NCBI RefSeq assembly: GCF_015546965.1
Contig: NZ_JADMUF010000001.1
Span: forward strand, 62,001-126,000
Direction of reading: 5' to 3'
Source of the DNA: Collinsella aerofaciens
Lineage (GTDB): Bacteria; Actinomycetota; Coriobacteriia; Coriobacteriales; Coriobacteriaceae
Length of the DNA: 64,000 bases
In this document: piece after piece, positions 1 to 9,298 of the stretch
Numbering within the stretch: position 1 is the first letter of the stretch
Layout: the number at the start of each line of letters is the position of its first letter
Notes under the pieces: generated by a model
Seen by the model: the letters and a program-made list of their open reading frames with translations, nothing else
Told to the model about the DNA's origin: nothing
Databases searched by the model: none
Made by a program: the position numbers and the translations under genes

Positions 1-195
1 GATCTGGTTCTTATCGATATAATCGCGGATGGCGTTAACCTCATCCTCGGTGAGGTCCTTAACGCGCGTATCCACGTTAACGTTGCACTCGACGCAGATC
101 TTCGTCGCAGTGGTGCGGCCGATGCCGTAAATGTAGGTCAGACCGATCTCAACGCGCTTCTCACGCGGGAGGTCGACACCATTAATACGGGCCAA
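1..195 (-). CDS. rpsM: 30S ribosomal protein S13 (partial, N-terminal 65 residues)
   Basis: Small-subunit head protein that contacts the P-site tRNA and the 50S subunit. The frame is open from a TTG at 195 to the window edge, so the C-terminus lies outside. It begins [19 protein letters not shown], the standard S13 start, and contains [14 protein letters not shown], the helix-two-turn-helix RNA-binding segment. The TTG start is favoured because GGAG lies 8-11 bases upstream and no ATG fits the conserved start. It is the last visible gene of the spc/alpha run, 14 bases after rpmJ. Confidence 0.95.
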   Translation of the reverse strand, partial: MARINGVDLPREKRVEIGLTYIYGIGRTTATKICVECNVNVDTRVKDLTEDEVNAIRDYIDKNQI

Positions 196-209
196 CGTAG
201 TCTCCTCTC

Positions 210-323
210 TTAACCCTGACGCTGCTTATGACGGGGGTTCTCGCAAATGACGAGGACCTTGCCATGGCGCCTAATGATTTTGCACTTATCGCACATCTTC
301 TTGACCGAAGGACGTACCTTCAT
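210..323 (-). CDS. rpmJ: 50S ribosomal protein L36
   Basis: A 37-residue zinc-binding large-subunit protein. Translation from the ATG at 323 gives [19 protein letters not shown], followed by [18 protein letters not shown] and a TAA. The ligands C11, C14, C27 and H32 are all present, so this is the zinc (C+) form. A GGAAG Shine-Dalgarno lies just upstream. It sits between infA and rpsM, its normal place. Confidence 0.96.
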   Translation of the reverse strand: MKVRPSVKKMCDKCKIIRRHGKVLVICENPRHKQRQG

Positions 324-473
324 CGTTCTTCCTTTCGGTAGCGCTCAAACTACTTCCCTACTATCTACTCGCCCAGCCGCAGGCGTTTAAAACTATGGCT
401 GGTCTTCACACACAATCCGACCGTAGGTTGAGCTAAGCCTGCAGCCGGAAATGGAGTGCGTGTATGCGTGCCG

Positions 474-692
474 CTATTTATAGCGATAGGTGATGCGGCC
501 GCGGGTCAGGTCGTACGGGGAAAGCTCCACGACAACCCTGTCACCGGGGAGAATGCGGATGTAATTCATTCGGATCTTGCCAGAAATGTTGCACAGAACC
601 GAATGACCGTTCTCGAGCTCAACCTTAAACATGGCGTTGGGCAGCGGCTCTTTTACCGTACCCTCGAGCTCAATTGCGTCTTCCTTCTTCAC
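474..692 (-). CDS. infA: translation initiation factor IF-1
   Basis: IF-1 is a single OB-fold protein that occupies the 30S A site during initiation. The GTG at 692 gives 72 residues, the usual IF-1 length, beginning [20 protein letters not shown] and ending in the conserved [15 protein letters not shown] two codons upstream (698) is also in frame, and the Shine-Dalgarno (GAAAGAT) is weak, so the exact start is not settled. The gene lies 104 bases downstream of map and 150 bases before rpmJ, and is probably cotranscribed with both. Confidence 0.95.
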   Translation of the reverse strand: MKKEDAIELEGTVKEPLPNAMFKVELENGHSVLCNISGKIRMNYIRILPGDRVVVELSPYDLTRGRITYRYK

Positions 693-796
693 AAGCAATC
701 ATCTTTCTCTAGAAAACGACAGCGATTGAGTATTCTACAACACGTATGCACGCATCGTAATAACTTCGTAATGGCTCCACAACTAAGTGGAACTTG

Positions 797-1585
797 TTAC
801 ATTTCTCCGCCTTGGAGCGAACACCAAGCACCTTGCGCATCCGTGGTGAGAATCACCGGACCGTCATTGGTGATGGCGACGGTGTTCTCGTAGTGCGCGG
901 CGGGCAGGTGGTCGTTGGTCGTGACGATCCAACCGTCGGAACCCGTGCTCACATGGTTGGAACCCATCGTAACCATCGGCTCAATGGCAATGACCATGCC
1001 GGCCTGGAGGCGAACGCCCCTCCCCTTCTTTCCATAGTTAGGAACGTTGGGGTCCTCGTGCATCACGCGGCCAATGCCATGGCCCACATAATCACGAAGC
1101 ACGCCGTAACCGTGAGACTCGGCGAGGGACTGAACGGCATAACCGACGTCCCCGATATGGTTACCGGGAACAGCCTGCTCGATGGCAGCCTTAAGGCAAT
1201 CGCGCGTGACCTCGCACAAAGCCTTGGCTTCGGGCGTGGGGGTGCCGACGAAAAACGTCCAAGCGTTATCGCCGACCCAACCGTCGACAACGGCCCCCGT
1301 ATCAATGGAGATGATATCGCCATCGCGCAGGATCATGTCGGGGTTGGGAATACCGTGAACCACGGCATCGTTGATCGATGCGCAGATGGTTCCCGGGAAC
1401 CCGCCGTAGCCCTTAAAGGCCGGGGTGCCGCCATGCATGCGGATAATCTGCTCCGCGAGCTGATCGAGCTCAAAAGTCGAAACGCCGGGGCGCACCATGG
1501 CTCCAACGTGGCGGAGCGCCATCTTAGATAGCGCTCCTGCCTTCTTCATCTGCTCGATTTGCGTTGCAGACTTAATCTTGATCAT
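797..1585 (-). CDS. map: methionine aminopeptidase, type I
   Basis: Removes the N-terminal methionine from new proteins (peptidase family M24A, cytoplasmic, dinuclear metal). The protein has 262 residues, typical for type Ia. The five metal ligands are visible: two aspartates in SIDTGAVVDGWVGDNAWTF, histidine in GHGIGRVMHEDPNVPNYG, and glutamates in AIEPMVTMG and HYENTVAIT. Its start overlaps the adk stop by 4 bases (ATGA), indicating translational coupling. The order secY-adk-map-infA is standard. Confidence 0.97.
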   Translation of the reverse strand: MIKIKSATQIEQMKKAGALSKMALRHVGAMVRPGVSTFELDQLAEQIIRMHGGTPAFKGYGGFPGTICASINDAVVHGIPNPDMILRDGDIISIDTGAVVDGWVGDNAWTFFVGTPTPEAKALCEVTRDCLKAAIEQAVPGNHIGDVGYAVQSLAESHGYGVLRDYVGHGIGRVMHEDPNVPNYGKKGRGVRLQAGMVIAIEPMVTMGSNHVSTGSDGWIVTTNDHLPAAHYENTVAITNDGPVILTTDAQGAWCSLQGGEM

Positions 1586-2208
1586 AGACCGAGAGCCTCT
1601 TTGACATCCCCGTACACGGTCTCACGAGCCTGGTCACCGTTGACCGACTTAAGCAGACCCTGGCCACGATAGTAGTCGACGAGCGGGCTCGTGGACTTCT
1701 CGTAGACGTCGAGACGGTTCTTGATGGTCTCGGGCTTGTCGTCATCGCGCTGATACATCTCGCCTGCGCACTTGGGGCAGGTAGCATCGGCAGCGGTGCC
1801 GGTGTAACCGCAGGCGCGGCAGGTGCGACGCGAAGACAGACGATCGATGATGACCTCGGGGGCCACGTCGACCAGAAGGGCGCAGTCGATCTCGCGACCC
1901 ATGGCGGAGAGCTCGGAATCGAGCGTCACAGCCTGGGCGGTGTTGCGCGGGAAACCGTCGAGGATGAAGCCCTGCTGGGCGTCATCGGCGGCAAGGCGCT
2001 CCTTGACAAGGTCGATCACGAGCTGGTCGGGAACGAGCTCGCCAGCGTCCATGTACTTCTTAGCCTGAATACCAAGCTCGGTGCCACCCTTGACGGCAGC
2101 ACGCAGCAGGTCGCCCGTGGAAATGTGGGCGACGCCAAACTCGGCGACGAGCTCCTGTGCGACGGTGCCCTTACCGGCACCCGGAGCTCCGAGCAATACG
2201 AGGTTCAT
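1582..2208 (-). CDS. adk: adenylate kinase
   Basis: Converts AMP and ATP to two ADP. The P-loop is GAPGAGKGT near the N-terminus, and the nucleotide-binding segment GFPRNTAQA follows. The LID domain carries a Cys4 zinc site (CRACGYTG...CPKCAGEM), so this is the long, zinc-containing form. I place the start at the ATG at 2208 (208 residues), because GGAGGA lies 7 bases upstream. A TTG at 2214 would sit almost on top of the Shine-Dalgarno. The end overlaps map by 4 bases. Confidence 0.97.
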   Translation of the reverse strand: MNLVLLGAPGAGKGTVAQELVAEFGVAHISTGDLLRAAVKGGTELGIQAKKYMDAGELVPDQLVIDLVKERLAADDAQQGFILDGFPRNTAQAVTLDSELSAMGREIDCALLVDVAPEVIIDRLSSRRTCRACGYTGTAADATCPKCAGEMYQRDDDKPETIKNRLDVYEKSTSPLVDYYRGQGLLKSVNGDQARETVYGDVKEALGL

Positions 2209-2226
2209 GAGCAATCCTCCTCTAGC

Positions 2227-3513
2227 CTATTTAAAGAATCCATCGTAATCATACATCTTGATCTGGCCTTCGAGCTTATCGACCGTGTCGAGCACGACGC
2301 CGACCATGATGAGGATGGACGTGCCGCCAAATGCCTGGATCAGATGGTTACCCGTGAAGGAGAAGATGATCGAAGGCACGATGGCGATGAGCGCCAAAAA
2401 GACAGCGCTGGGAAGCGTGATCTTGTTGAGCGCGTTCTTGATGTAGGCCGCGGTAGCCCTACCCGGACGCACGCCCGGAATAAAGCCGCCCTGCTTCTTA
2501 AGGTTGTCGGCCGTGTCATCGGGGTTGAACACCATGGAGGTGTAGAAGTAAGCGAAGAACACGATGAGGACAACATTAAGCACCCAGTTGAGCCAACCGG
2601 TCGAAAGAGCGGAGGCAACTGCCTGAATCCAGCCGATGCCGGGGAAGAACACGGCAATCTGAGCCGGGAAGTACAGCAGCGCCGAAGCGAAGATGATCGG
2701 CACGACACCCGCGGTGTTGACCTTGATAGGCAGGTAGGTGGTCTGGCCACCCATCATGCGACGGCCTACGACGCGCTTAGCGTAGGAGACCGGGATGCGG
2801 CGCTGGCCGCGCTCAAGGAAAACAATCAGCGGGATAACCAGCAGGATGATGGCGCAGATGATCACCATGGTGATGATGCCACCGGCATTGCCCTCGGTGC
2901 TGGAGAAGATAGCCTGCGGCAGACCGGCCATGATGTTCGCAAAGATGATCAGCGACATGCCATTGCCGATACCGCGCTGGGTGATGAGCTCACCAATCCA
3001 CATGATCAGCATAGCGCCCGCGGTGAGCGTGCCGACGATCATGAGGTCGAAGATGATCTCGGGAGCACCGGCGCCATTAAAGCTGATGCCGAAGCTCTTA
3101 AAGAGGAAGAGGTAACCCACGGAGTTGAGGATTGCCAGAGCCAGGGTGAGGTAACGCGAATACTGCGTAATCTTGGTCTGACCGACCTCGCCCTCGCGGG
3201 CAAGCTCATGCAGGGAAGGCACGACGGCCTGGAGCATCTGGAGGATGATCGAGCTGGTGATGTAAGGCATGATGCCCAGCGAAAACACCGACACATAGCT
3301 CAACGCGCCGCCAGAGAAAAGATTCAGGAGGGCCATAGCACCTGCGGCGACCGAATTGTTATCGGTCGAGAAAAGGCCCAGCATCCCCTGGAAGGGAATG
3401 CCGGGCACAGGAACGTGCGCACCAATGCGGTACACGACGAGCATAGCTATGGTAAAAAGAATCTTTTCGCGCAATTCTTTGATGCGGAAAGCATTCTTAA
3501 GACCATTTAGCAC
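2227..3513 (-). CDS. secY: protein translocase subunit SecY
   Basis: Channel-forming subunit of the SecYEG translocon. The protein has 428 residues with about ten hydrophobic helices. It shows family hallmarks: an amphipathic N-terminus, [14 protein letters not shown], a plug-region [19 protein letters not shown], and the cytoplasmic [15 protein letters not shown] loop that binds the ribosome and SecA. The start is a GTG at 3513 that overlaps the end of rplO by 7 bases. It lies in the canonical rplO-secY-adk order. Confidence 0.98.
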   Translation of the reverse strand: MLNGLKNAFRIKELREKILFTIAMLVVYRIGAHVPVPGIPFQGMLGLFSTDNNSVAAGAMALLNLFSGGALSYVSVFSLGIMPYITSSIILQMLQAVVPSLHELAREGEVGQTKITQYSRYLTLALAILNSVGYLFLFKSFGISFNGAGAPEIIFDLMIVGTLTAGAMLIMWIGELITQRGIGNGMSLIIFANIMAGLPQAIFSSTEGNAGGIITMVIICAIILLVIPLIVFLERGQRRIPVSYAKRVVGRRMMGGQTTYLPIKVNTAGVVPIIFASALLYFPAQIAVFFPGIGWIQAVASALSTGWLNWVLNVVLIVFFAYFYTSMVFNPDDTADNLKKQGGFIPGVRPGRATAAYIKNALNKITLPSAVFLALIAIVPSIIFSFTGNHLIQAFGGTSILIMVGVVLDTVDKLEGQIKMYDYDGFFK

Positions 3514-3956
3514 GGCAGCTCGACCTTTCCGCCGGCGGCCTCGATCTTGGCCTGCGCAGAAGCGCTGACCTTGTCGACCTTGACCGTGAACTTCTTGGTG
3601 AGCTCACCATTGCCGAGCACCTTGACGGGCTCGAACTCGCTCTTGGTGATGCGAGCGGCCTTAAGAGCGGCACCGTCAATCACAGCGCCGTCCTCGAACT
3701 TGCGCTCGAGACGCTCAACGTTAACAGCGGTGTACTCGATACGACGGGGGTTGCGGAAGCCCGGAAGCTTGGGCAGGCGCATAGCCAGCGGAGTCTGGCC
3801 ACCCTCGAAGCCGGCACCCTTGGTGCCGCCAGAGCGGGAACCCTGGCCCTTCTGACCGCGGCCAGAAGTGGTGCCGTGACCCGAAGAATTGCCACGGCCG
3901 ACGCGCTTGCGGTTCTTGGTGGAACCGGGCGCGGGAGTAAGATCGTGAAGCTGCAT
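3507..3956 (-). CDS. rplO: 50S ribosomal protein L15
   Basis: Late-assembly large-subunit protein, 149 residues. The glycine- and arginine-rich N-terminal extension that threads into 23S rRNA is evident ([20 protein letters not shown]), followed by the globular domain. The start lies 3 bases after the rpmD stop codon, and the end overlaps secY, so translation is probably coupled on both sides. Confidence 0.97.
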   Translation of the reverse strand: MQLHDLTPAPGSTKNRKRVGRGNSSGHGTTSGRGQKGQGSRSGGTKGAGFEGGQTPLAMRLPKLPGFRNPRRIEYTAVNVERLERKFEDGAVIDGAALKAARITKSEFEPVKVLGNGELTKKFTVKVDKVSASAQAKIEAAGGKVELPC

Positions 3957-3959
3957 TTG

Positions 3960-4142
3960 CTACTCCTCTACAATCTCGACAAGGTGCTTGACCTTGAAGA
4001 TCATGCCGCGGACGGACTCGTTGTCAGCAATCTCGCGAACCTCGCGGATCCTGTGGAGACCGAGGGCACGGACAGTACGGACCTGGTCCTGCTTGCAACC
4101 GTTGGTGCTGCGGACCTGCTTGATCTTGATGGTGTCAGCCAT
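3960..4142 (-). CDS. rpmD: 50S ribosomal protein L30
   Basis: A 60-residue protein of the short bacterial L30 type, found on the solvent side of the 50S subunit. It has the conserved RALGLHRIREVREIADNESV segment in the middle. It lies 2 bases after rpsE and 3 bases before rplO, in the usual spc-operon position. Confidence 0.96.
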   Translation of the reverse strand: MADTIKIKQVRSTNGCKQDQVRTVRALGLHRIREVREIADNESVRGMIFKVKHLVEIVEE

Positions 4143-4144
4143 GC

Positions 4145-4669
4145 TTAGTTCTCCTTACCGACGAACATCTCGGAGACCGTCAGGCCACGGCGAGCCGCGA
4201 CGTCCTCAGGGCTGGAGAGCTCCTTGAGGCCCTCGACGGCAGCCTTGATGATGTTGAGGCCGTTGTCGGTACCGAGGGACTTGGACAGGACGTTCTTGAT
4301 GCCAGCAAGCTCGAAGAGGGGACGCACAGCGCCGCCGGCGATAACGCCGGTACCCTCGACAGCGGGCTTGATGATGATGCGGCCGGCACCAAAGTGACCG
4401 AGAACCTCGTGCGGAATGGTGCCCTGATCGGTCACCGGCACGTGGAACATGTTCTTCTTGGCATCGAGAGACGCCTTGGAGATGGCCATGGGCACCTCAG
4501 CGGACTTGCCCATGCCAACGCCGACGTTGCCCTTGCCGTCGCCAACGACGACGAGAGCGACGAGGCTCATGCGACGACCACCCTTGACGGTCTTCGACAC
4601 GCGGTTGATGTAAACGACGCGCTCCTCGAACTCGGAGGCCTCGCGCTGCTGCTTCTGATTACGAGCCAT
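4145..4669 (-). CDS. rpsE: 30S ribosomal protein S5
   Basis: Small-subunit body protein involved in decoding accuracy. The protein has 174 residues, with the N-terminal double-stranded-RNA-binding domain ([20 protein letters not shown]) and the C-terminal ribosomal fold containing [21 protein letters not shown]. The basic loop VKGGRR, where spectinomycin-resistance changes usually fall, looks wild type. It is tightly packed between rplR (14-base gap) and rpmD (2-base gap). Confidence 0.97.
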   Translation of the reverse strand: MARNQKQQREASEFEERVVYINRVSKTVKGGRRMSLVALVVVGDGKGNVGVGMGKSAEVPMAISKASLDAKKNMFHVPVTDQGTIPHEVLGHFGAGRIIIKPAVEGTGVIAGGAVRPLFELAGIKNVLSKSLGTDNGLNIIKAAVEGLKELSSPEDVAARRGLTVSEMFVGKEN

Positions 4670-4683
4670 GTGCTACATACCTC

Positions 4684-5052
4684 CTAGAACTCGAGACCGG
4701 CGGCACGAGCACCGTCGGCGAGGGCCTTGACGCGGCCATGGTAGATACGGCCACCGCGATCGAAGGCGACCTTGGTGATGCCGGCCTCGATGGCGCGCTT
4801 GCCAACGAGCTGACCGACCTTCTCCGCAGCCTCCTTGTTCGAGGTGTGGGTGCCCTTGAACTCGGCCTCGAGGGTCGAGGCAGAGACGAGCGTCAGGCTG
4901 GAGCCCTTGCTGTCGTCGATGATCTGGGCATAGATGTTGGCGTTAGTACGGGTCACGCGAAGACGCGGACGCTCGGAGGTACCCGAGACCTTGCCGCGAA
5001 CACGACGCTGACGACGCTTGAGGCCTTCCAGCTTCGCCTTATGCTTGTTCAT
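4684..5052 (-). CDS. rplR: 50S ribosomal protein L18
   Basis: 5S rRNA-binding protein of the central protuberance, 122 residues. It shows the basic N-terminus ([20 protein letters not shown]), the strand [13 protein letters not shown], and the C-terminal [20 protein letters not shown] typical of the family. A 75-base spacer with a hairpin separates it from rplF. Confidence 0.97.
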   Translation of the reverse strand: MNKHKAKLEGLKRRQRRVRGKVSGTSERPRLRVTRTNANIYAQIIDDSKGSSLTLVSASTLEAEFKGTHTSNKEAAEKVGQLVGKRAIEAGITKVAFDRGGRIYHGRVKALADGARAAGLEF

Positions 5053-5080
5053 ACGTAAACTCCTAAAAAGGTTGATCTTG

Positions 5081-5102
5081 CCAGCACCTGACGGGGTGCT
5101 GG
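5081..5102 (-). promoter_or_regulatory. intercistronic hairpin between rplF and rplR
   Basis: An 8-bp perfect stem, CCAGCACC paired with GGTGCTGG, with a 6-base loop. It has no U-tract on the minus strand, so it is more likely an mRNA-processing, stability or attenuation structure than a full terminator. Confidence 0.4.
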
Positions 5103-5127
5103 TCTTATGCGAGTGAGTCGGTTACGA

Positions 5128-5664
5128 CTACTTGGCGGCCTTACCCAGCTTGCGGCGGATGTGCTCGCCAACGTAGTGGATACCCTTGCCCTTGTAAGGC
5201 TCGGGAGGACGATGGCCGCGGATCTCAGCGGCGATCTGACCGACCTGCTGCTTGTTGATACCCTTGACGTTCACGTGGGTGTTGTCGGGAACCTCGAAGG
5301 TGATGCCCTCGGGAGCCTCGACGATCACGGGGTGCGAGAAGCCCAGGGAGAACTCGAGGTTCTTGCCCTTCTGCTGCACGCGGTAACCAACGCCGGCGAG
5401 CTCGAGCTTCTTCTCGAAGCCCTCGGAAACGCCAACAACCATGTTGTGGATGAGGGCACGGGTGAGGCCGTGGCGGGCACGGGTCTCACGCTCGTCGTCG
5501 GGACGGGAAACGGTGAGGACGTTGTCCTCGACGTTGATAGCGAGCTTCTCAAAGACATCGAGCTCGAGCTGGCCCTTGGGGCCCTTGACGACAACGTTGT
5601 TGCCGTTGACTGCCACTTCGACTCCGGCGGGAATCTGGACAGGCTTATTACCGATACGAGACAC
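5128..5664 (-). CDS. rplF: 50S ribosomal protein L6
   Basis: Large-subunit protein near the factor-binding site, 178 residues with two repeated L6 domains. The signature near the C-terminus, [19 protein letters not shown], is intact, and the N-terminus [17 protein letters not shown] is standard. It lies 33 bases after rpsH. Confidence 0.97.
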   Translation of the reverse strand: MSRIGNKPVQIPAGVEVAVNGNNVVVKGPKGQLELDVFEKLAINVEDNVLTVSRPDDERETRARHGLTRALIHNMVVGVSEGFEKKLELAGVGYRVQQKGKNLEFSLGFSHPVIVEAPEGITFEVPDNTHVNVKGINKQQVGQIAAEIRGHRPPEPYKGKGIHYVGEHIRRKLGKAAK

Positions 5665-5697
5665 GGTGATCTCCTTTCCTTCTACCTACCGAGCGAA

Positions 5698-6096
5698 TTA
5701 CCAGACGTAAGCGATGATCTCGCCGCCGACGTTGTGCTTGCGAGCATCGCGGTCGGTCATGACGCCATGGCTGGTGGAAATAATGGCGGTACCAAGGCCA
5801 CCGCGGACGCGGGGCATGTCGGCAACGCCGGTGTACTTACGCAGGCCCGGCTTGGAAATGCGGCGGATGCCGTTGATGACCTTAGCCTTCTTGGGACCAT
5901 ACTTAAGCGTGATGTGCAGAGTCTTCTGGGGAACGGTGTCCTCGACATCGTAGCCCTCGATGTAGCCCTCCTCGTGCAGAACACGAGCGATCTCGACGAG
6001 CTTCTTGCTGCTCGGCATGGAGACCGTGGCCTTGTTCACAGAGTTAGCGTTACGGATGCGCGTAAGCATATCTGCGATCGGGTCTGTAAGGTTCAT
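5698..6096 (-). CDS. rpsH: 30S ribosomal protein S8
   Basis: 16S rRNA-binding protein of the platform; in E. coli it also represses spc-operon translation. The protein has 132 residues, with [19 protein letters not shown] at the N-terminus and the C-terminal signature [19 protein letters not shown]. Whether it autoregulates here cannot be read from the sequence. About 120 bases separate it from rpsZ, an unusually loose gap for this operon. Confidence 0.97.
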   Translation of the reverse strand: MNLTDPIADMLTRIRNANSVNKATVSMPSSKKLVEIARVLHEEGYIEGYDVEDTVPQKTLHITLKYGPKKAKVINGIRRISKPGLRKYTGVADMPRVRGGLGTAIISTSHGVMTDRDARKHNVGGEIIAYVW

Positions 6097-6215
6097 ACAG
6101 ATTCTCCTTCGTTCTTGATGAACACGTGCTCTTGGTTCTTCGCCGCCCTTAACGGCAAAGCCTTTTTAGCGCGTTTTCCCTGTTCCAAACTGATGCTTGA
6201 AACGCTGGTAGTGAC

Positions 6216-6401
6216 TTACCAGCTGGCCTTCTTAACGCCGGGAAGCTCGCCCTTGAGTGCAAGCTCGCGGAAGCAGACACGGCACAGGCCGAACTTGCGG
6301 TACACAGAGTGCGGACGGCCGCAGCGCTGGCAGCGCGTGTACTCACGAGTAGAGAACTTCTGCTTGCGATTGCACTTGACGATCATCGATGTCTTAGCCA
6401 C
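6216..6401 (-). CDS. rpsZ: 30S ribosomal protein S14, type Z (zinc-binding)
   Basis: A 61-residue S14 of the short, zinc-containing form, as opposed to the ~90-100-residue zinc-free form. Two CxxC pairs are present (CQRCGRPH and CRVCFRELA), with KFGLCRVCF conserved. It occupies the normal position between rplE and rpsH. Confidence 0.96.
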   Translation of the reverse strand: MAKTSMIVKCNRKQKFSTREYTRCQRCGRPHSVYRKFGLCRVCFRELALKGELPGVKKASW

Positions 6402-6434
6402 TTATATCCTCCTCACATAGAGTATTGTTCGCCC

Positions 6435-6465
6435 CAAGCGCCGCCCCCTTGTGGGAACGGCGCTT
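6435..6465 (-). promoter_or_regulatory. intercistronic hairpin between rplE and rpsZ
   Basis: The arms AAGCGCCG and CGGCGCTT form an 8-bp stem around a short loop. There is no clear U-tract, so a processing or attenuation role is as likely as termination. Confidence 0.35.
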
Positions 6466-6480
6466 ATAGGGCAGGTGAAC

Positions 6481-7038
6481 CTATTTCTTGAACGGGAAAC
6501 CGAAGGCGTCCAGAAGGGCCTTGGCCTCCTCATCGGTGTTGGCGGTGGTCACGAAAGTGATGTCCATACCACGCTGGTGATCGACGGAGTCGAAGTCGAT
6601 CTCGGGGAAGATGAGCTGCTCGGTGACGCCCATGGAGAAGTTACCACGGCCGTCGAAGCTCTTGGCGGAGATGCCGCGGAAGTCGCGGATACGGGGGATC
6701 GCGACGGAGGTCAGACGATCGAAGAACTCCCACATACGGTCGCCACGCAGGGTAACCTTGCAGCCGATCGGCATACCGGCGCGCAGGCGGAAGGTAGCGA
6801 TGGACTTGCGGGCACGGGTGATCATCGGCTGCTGGCCGGTGATGGCGCGCAGGTCGCGCACGGCACCGTCGATGGCCTTGGAATCGGTAGCGGCCTCGCC
6901 GACACCCATGTTCACGACGATCTTCTCAAACTTGGGGATCATCATGACGTTCTCGTACTGGAACTTGTCCTGAAGCTGCTGCTTGACCTCGTTGTTGTAC
7001 TTGGTCTTCAGGCGCGGCACATACTTCTCTTCTGCCAT
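6481..7038 (-). CDS. rplE: 50S ribosomal protein L5
   Basis: 5S rRNA-binding protein that bridges to the 30S head and the P-site tRNA. The protein has 185 residues, with [11 protein letters not shown] near residue 40 and the conserved [20 protein letters not shown] near the C-terminus. An AAGGAG lies 6 bases before the ATG. In most bacteria rplX lies immediately upstream; here it is 35.8 kb away at 42845-43150. rplE therefore appears to head a separate transcription unit. Confidence 0.97.
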   Translation of the reverse strand: MAEEKYVPRLKTKYNNEVKQQLQDKFQYENVMMIPKFEKIVVNMGVGEAATDSKAIDGAVRDLRAITGQQPMITRARKSIATFRLRAGMPIGCKVTLRGDRMWEFFDRLTSVAIPRIRDFRGISAKSFDGRGNFSMGVTEQLIFPEIDFDSVDHQRGMDITFVTTANTDEEAKALLDAFGFPFKK

Positions 7039-7175
7039 TGTTCACTCCTTCTTGGGGTTTTAAGCACGGGGCGTGGCCACGATGGGTTGTCCTCGTGCCT
7101 CCTGGCTGCATCCGCGCCGCTCATGGCATTTCGCGGTTTGGACTCGACGCAGCAGGAGCCGACAAAACAATCGGT

Positions 7176-7204
7176 ACTATACGCGCATCGGGAGCGTATT
7201 TCCA
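7176..7204 (-). promoter_or_regulatory. candidate promoter for the rplE (spc) half-operon
   Basis: On the minus strand TGGAAA (7204-7199) is followed by 17 bases and then TATAGT (7181-7176). These match 4/6 and 5/6 of the vegetative consensus. The site leaves a leader of roughly 130 bases before rplE. It fits the need for a new promoter now that rplE is separated from rplX. Confidence 0.5.
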
Positions 7205-7265
7205 GAAAAACCTCGTCTGCCTGCACAACTCCACAACTCCCCCGCACAAATGGGTCCCAACAAGC

Positions 7266-7331
7266 AGTTGCGGTGAAATAGGGACTGTTGGCGACATAAC
7301 AGGCCTAAACAATCCGTATTTCACCGCAACT
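7266..7331. repeat. 66-bp inverted repeat at the left edge of the accessory segment
   Basis: The 24-base arms begin AGTTGCGGTGAAATA and match in 22 of 24 positions across an 18-base centre. A related inverted repeat lies at 42617-42682, next to rplX. The remaining bases of the 7039-7348 gap hold the rplE leader and no open frame worth calling. Confidence 0.7.
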
Positions 7332-7348
7332 TATTGATGGGGATGCGA

Positions 7349-8392
7349 CTAGCGCTTGCGGGGGACGAGTTTGGTGCGGCGCAGGTGAATCATCTCGGCG
7401 GCGATGGAGATGGCAATCTCCTCGGGGTCCTCGGCCTCGATGGAAACGCCGATCGGCAGGTGCAGCCCGTCGATCTGGTCCTGCGTAAAGCCTTCCTGCT
7501 CCAAGCGAGCCCGCACAAAGGCCGTCTTGCGACGCGAGCCCAAGCAGCCCAGATAGGCGGGTTTGGCACGCATGGCCTGAATCACCACGTCGATATCGGA
7601 CTTGTGACCCGCCGTGGCGACGACCACCAGGTCGCGCGGGCCGATGGGGCACTGCTTGCTCAGGCTCTTGTAGTCGACCAGACGACGGTCGTAGACACCG
7701 GGCACCCAATCGGGGGTCAGCGTGCCGGGGCGGTCGTCGCACGCCACGACGGCAAAGCCCGCCGCGGTGAGCACGCGCGCCGTCGCGGCGCCCACGTGTC
7801 CGCAGCCAAAGATGTAGGTCAGGCCCTCGGGGCAGAGCGTCTCGATGTGCACTGCGGGAATCTCGGAGGTGGCGTTGGTGTAGGTGACCTTACTCCCCTC
7901 CTCCACCAGCGAAAGCCCGGGGCAGCCCGCAATGGTGCGGCGCGATTCCTCGCCATGGTACTCGGCCACATCGCCCTCGAACGCGCTCGAGGTAAACGGC
8001 TCAAAGTCGATGACGAAGTCGCCGATGCGCCGATAGACCAAGACGTCGGCAACCGACTGGAGCAGCGGTACCTTGGTCGCGTCCAGGTGCAGATAGCACA
8101 GGCAGATGGCTCCGCCGCAGATCATGCCGGTATCGGAGTTCTCGCCGCCCATGGTGTAGCGGACCAGACGCGATTGCCCTGCGGCCAGCAGCTCGCGCGC
8201 CTCGTTCAGCGCAAAGAGCTCGATCTTGCCGCCGCCGATGGTGCCCGCTTGGCTGCCGTCGGCAAAGACGGCCATCCAGGCGCCCACGCCGCGCGGCGAT
8301 GACCCTGCCGTGCCGGCCACGACCACGAGCTCGCACGTCTTACCAGCCTTCAGAGCGCCAAGCGCAGCATTCACCACATCGAGCTTTTCCAT
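7349..8392 (-). CDS. xdhC: XdhC/CoxI-family molybdenum hydroxylase maturation protein
   Basis: Members of this family deliver and finish (sulfurate or otherwise modify) the molybdenum cofactor of xanthine-dehydrogenase-type enzymes. The protein has 347 residues. The N-terminal XdhC domain carries VAGTAGSSPRGVGAWM and GTIGGGKIE, and CGGAICLC lies near residue 110. The C-terminal half has a Rossmann motif, IFGCGHVGAATARVL. It starts 9 bases after the yqeB stop, with an AGGAAA Shine-Dalgarno, so the two are probably cotranscribed. The likely client is the fused xanthine dehydrogenase at 25679-28456. Confidence 0.85.
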   Translation of the reverse strand: MEKLDVVNAALGALKAGKTCELVVVAGTAGSSPRGVGAWMAVFADGSQAGTIGGGKIELFALNEARELLAAGQSRLVRYTMGGENSDTGMICGGAICLCYLHLDATKVPLLQSVADVLVYRRIGDFVIDFEPFTSSAFEGDVAEYHGEESRRTIAGCPGLSLVEEGSKVTYTNATSEIPAVHIETLCPEGLTYIFGCGHVGAATARVLTAAGFAVVACDDRPGTLTPDWVPGVYDRRLVDYKSLSKQCPIGPRDLVVVATAGHKSDIDVVIQAMRAKPAYLGCLGSRRKTAFVRARLEQEGFTQDQIDGLHLPIGVSIEAEDPEEIAISIAAEMIHLRRTKLVPRKR

Positions 8393-8401
8393 TGCAATTT
8401 C

Positions 8402-9196
8402 CTATCCATGGAATACACCGGTGAGCATGGCGAGTGCCTCGAGCACACCGCCGCCGACCGACGTCGCCTTGTCCGAAATGTAGTTGATATAGCTGGCATC
8501 GCCGCGCGGATCGACATCGGCGCATTTAAAGCCCTCAGTCACCTGCACGCCATTCGCCAAAAGCCCGCGCAGGCAGCCATCGATCTGCGTGCACATGGGC
8601 GTATCGTCCGCGTAGCCAATCACGTCTCCGGCGCTCACGATGTCGCCGATTGCGCGGTCGGATCGAAACACGCCGGCGGCGGGGCTGTGGATAACGCGCT
8701 CCCTGCCATAGCCAGCGATGACACCCGGCACGCCCGTGTTGGGCTGCGGCGAGCCTTGGGTAATGACACGGCCCAGGAAATGCCCGCGCATGGTTTCGAC
8801 CACGGCGTCGCAGTCAACCGGCGCGGTAAAGCCCGGCCCCACGGCGATAACGGCAGGCGCCATGTCGCGCGTGGTGCCCAAGTTACGCTTGGCCAGAATC
8901 GCGTCGACCACAGCCGCGGGCTTCAGTTCGTCGAGCATCTTGGCCTGGGGGTCCACCACAACGGCAACATCCCCCGTTTGGATAATCTCGAGCGCCTCAG
9001 CCGGCGCCTGCGCCAAGCGGGCGCGAATGCCCTCGACCTCGACCTCGCCCAAGCGAATGGCCTCGCAAAAACTGATTGTGCGACGGATGCACGTGGGGAC
9101 CGCGATATCGGCCATGACGACCGACACGCCGGCGCGCACCAAGCGAGCGGCGACGCCCGTGGCGATATCGCCGGCGCCGCGAACATAAACGAGCAT
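8402..9196 (-). CDS. yqeB: YqeB/EF2563-type selenium-dependent molybdenum hydroxylase accessory protein
   Basis: This family occurs with selenium-dependent molybdenum hydroxylases, which carry a labile selenium at the molybdenum centre. Its exact biochemistry is not settled. The protein has 264 residues and opens with a dinucleotide-binding-like VYVRGAGDIATGVAARL. The family segments AVIAVGPGFTAPVDCDAVVE, TQGSPQPNTGVPG and VIHSPAAGVFR follow. It is divergent from yqeC (102-base intergenic region) and coupled to xdhC. Its presence is the main local evidence that the hydroxylase here uses selenium. Confidence 0.85.
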   Translation of the reverse strand: MLVYVRGAGDIATGVAARLVRAGVSVVMADIAVPTCIRRTISFCEAIRLGEVEVEGIRARLAQAPAEALEIIQTGDVAVVVDPQAKMLDELKPAAVVDAILAKRNLGTTRDMAPAVIAVGPGFTAPVDCDAVVETMRGHFLGRVITQGSPQPNTGVPGVIAGYGRERVIHSPAAGVFRSDRAIGDIVSAGDVIGYADDTPMCTQIDGCLRGLLANGVQVTEGFKCADVDPRGDASYINYISDKATSVGGGVLEALAMLTGVFHG

Positions 9197-9237
9197 TCCC
9201 GAGGCACCTCCCTGTGCTACGGTTTGAGCAGAGCAAA

Positions 9238-9252
9238 AGCGGTTCGACCGCT
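9238..9252. promoter_or_regulatory. palindrome AGCGGT-TCG-ACCGCT in the yqeB/yqeC divergent region
   Basis: A perfect 6+6 palindrome with a 3-base centre, midway between two divergent starts. This is a plausible operator position. No regulator can be assigned. Confidence 0.35.
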
Positions 9253-9298
9253 ACTCTGATGATTATTTATTATCACAGTATTATACGGCGGTGAACAG

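Noticed and set aside
2125-3510. Long plus-strand frame opposite secY
   Set aside because: Antisense shadow of secY with a His/Asp/Glu-rich, non-protein-like sequence.
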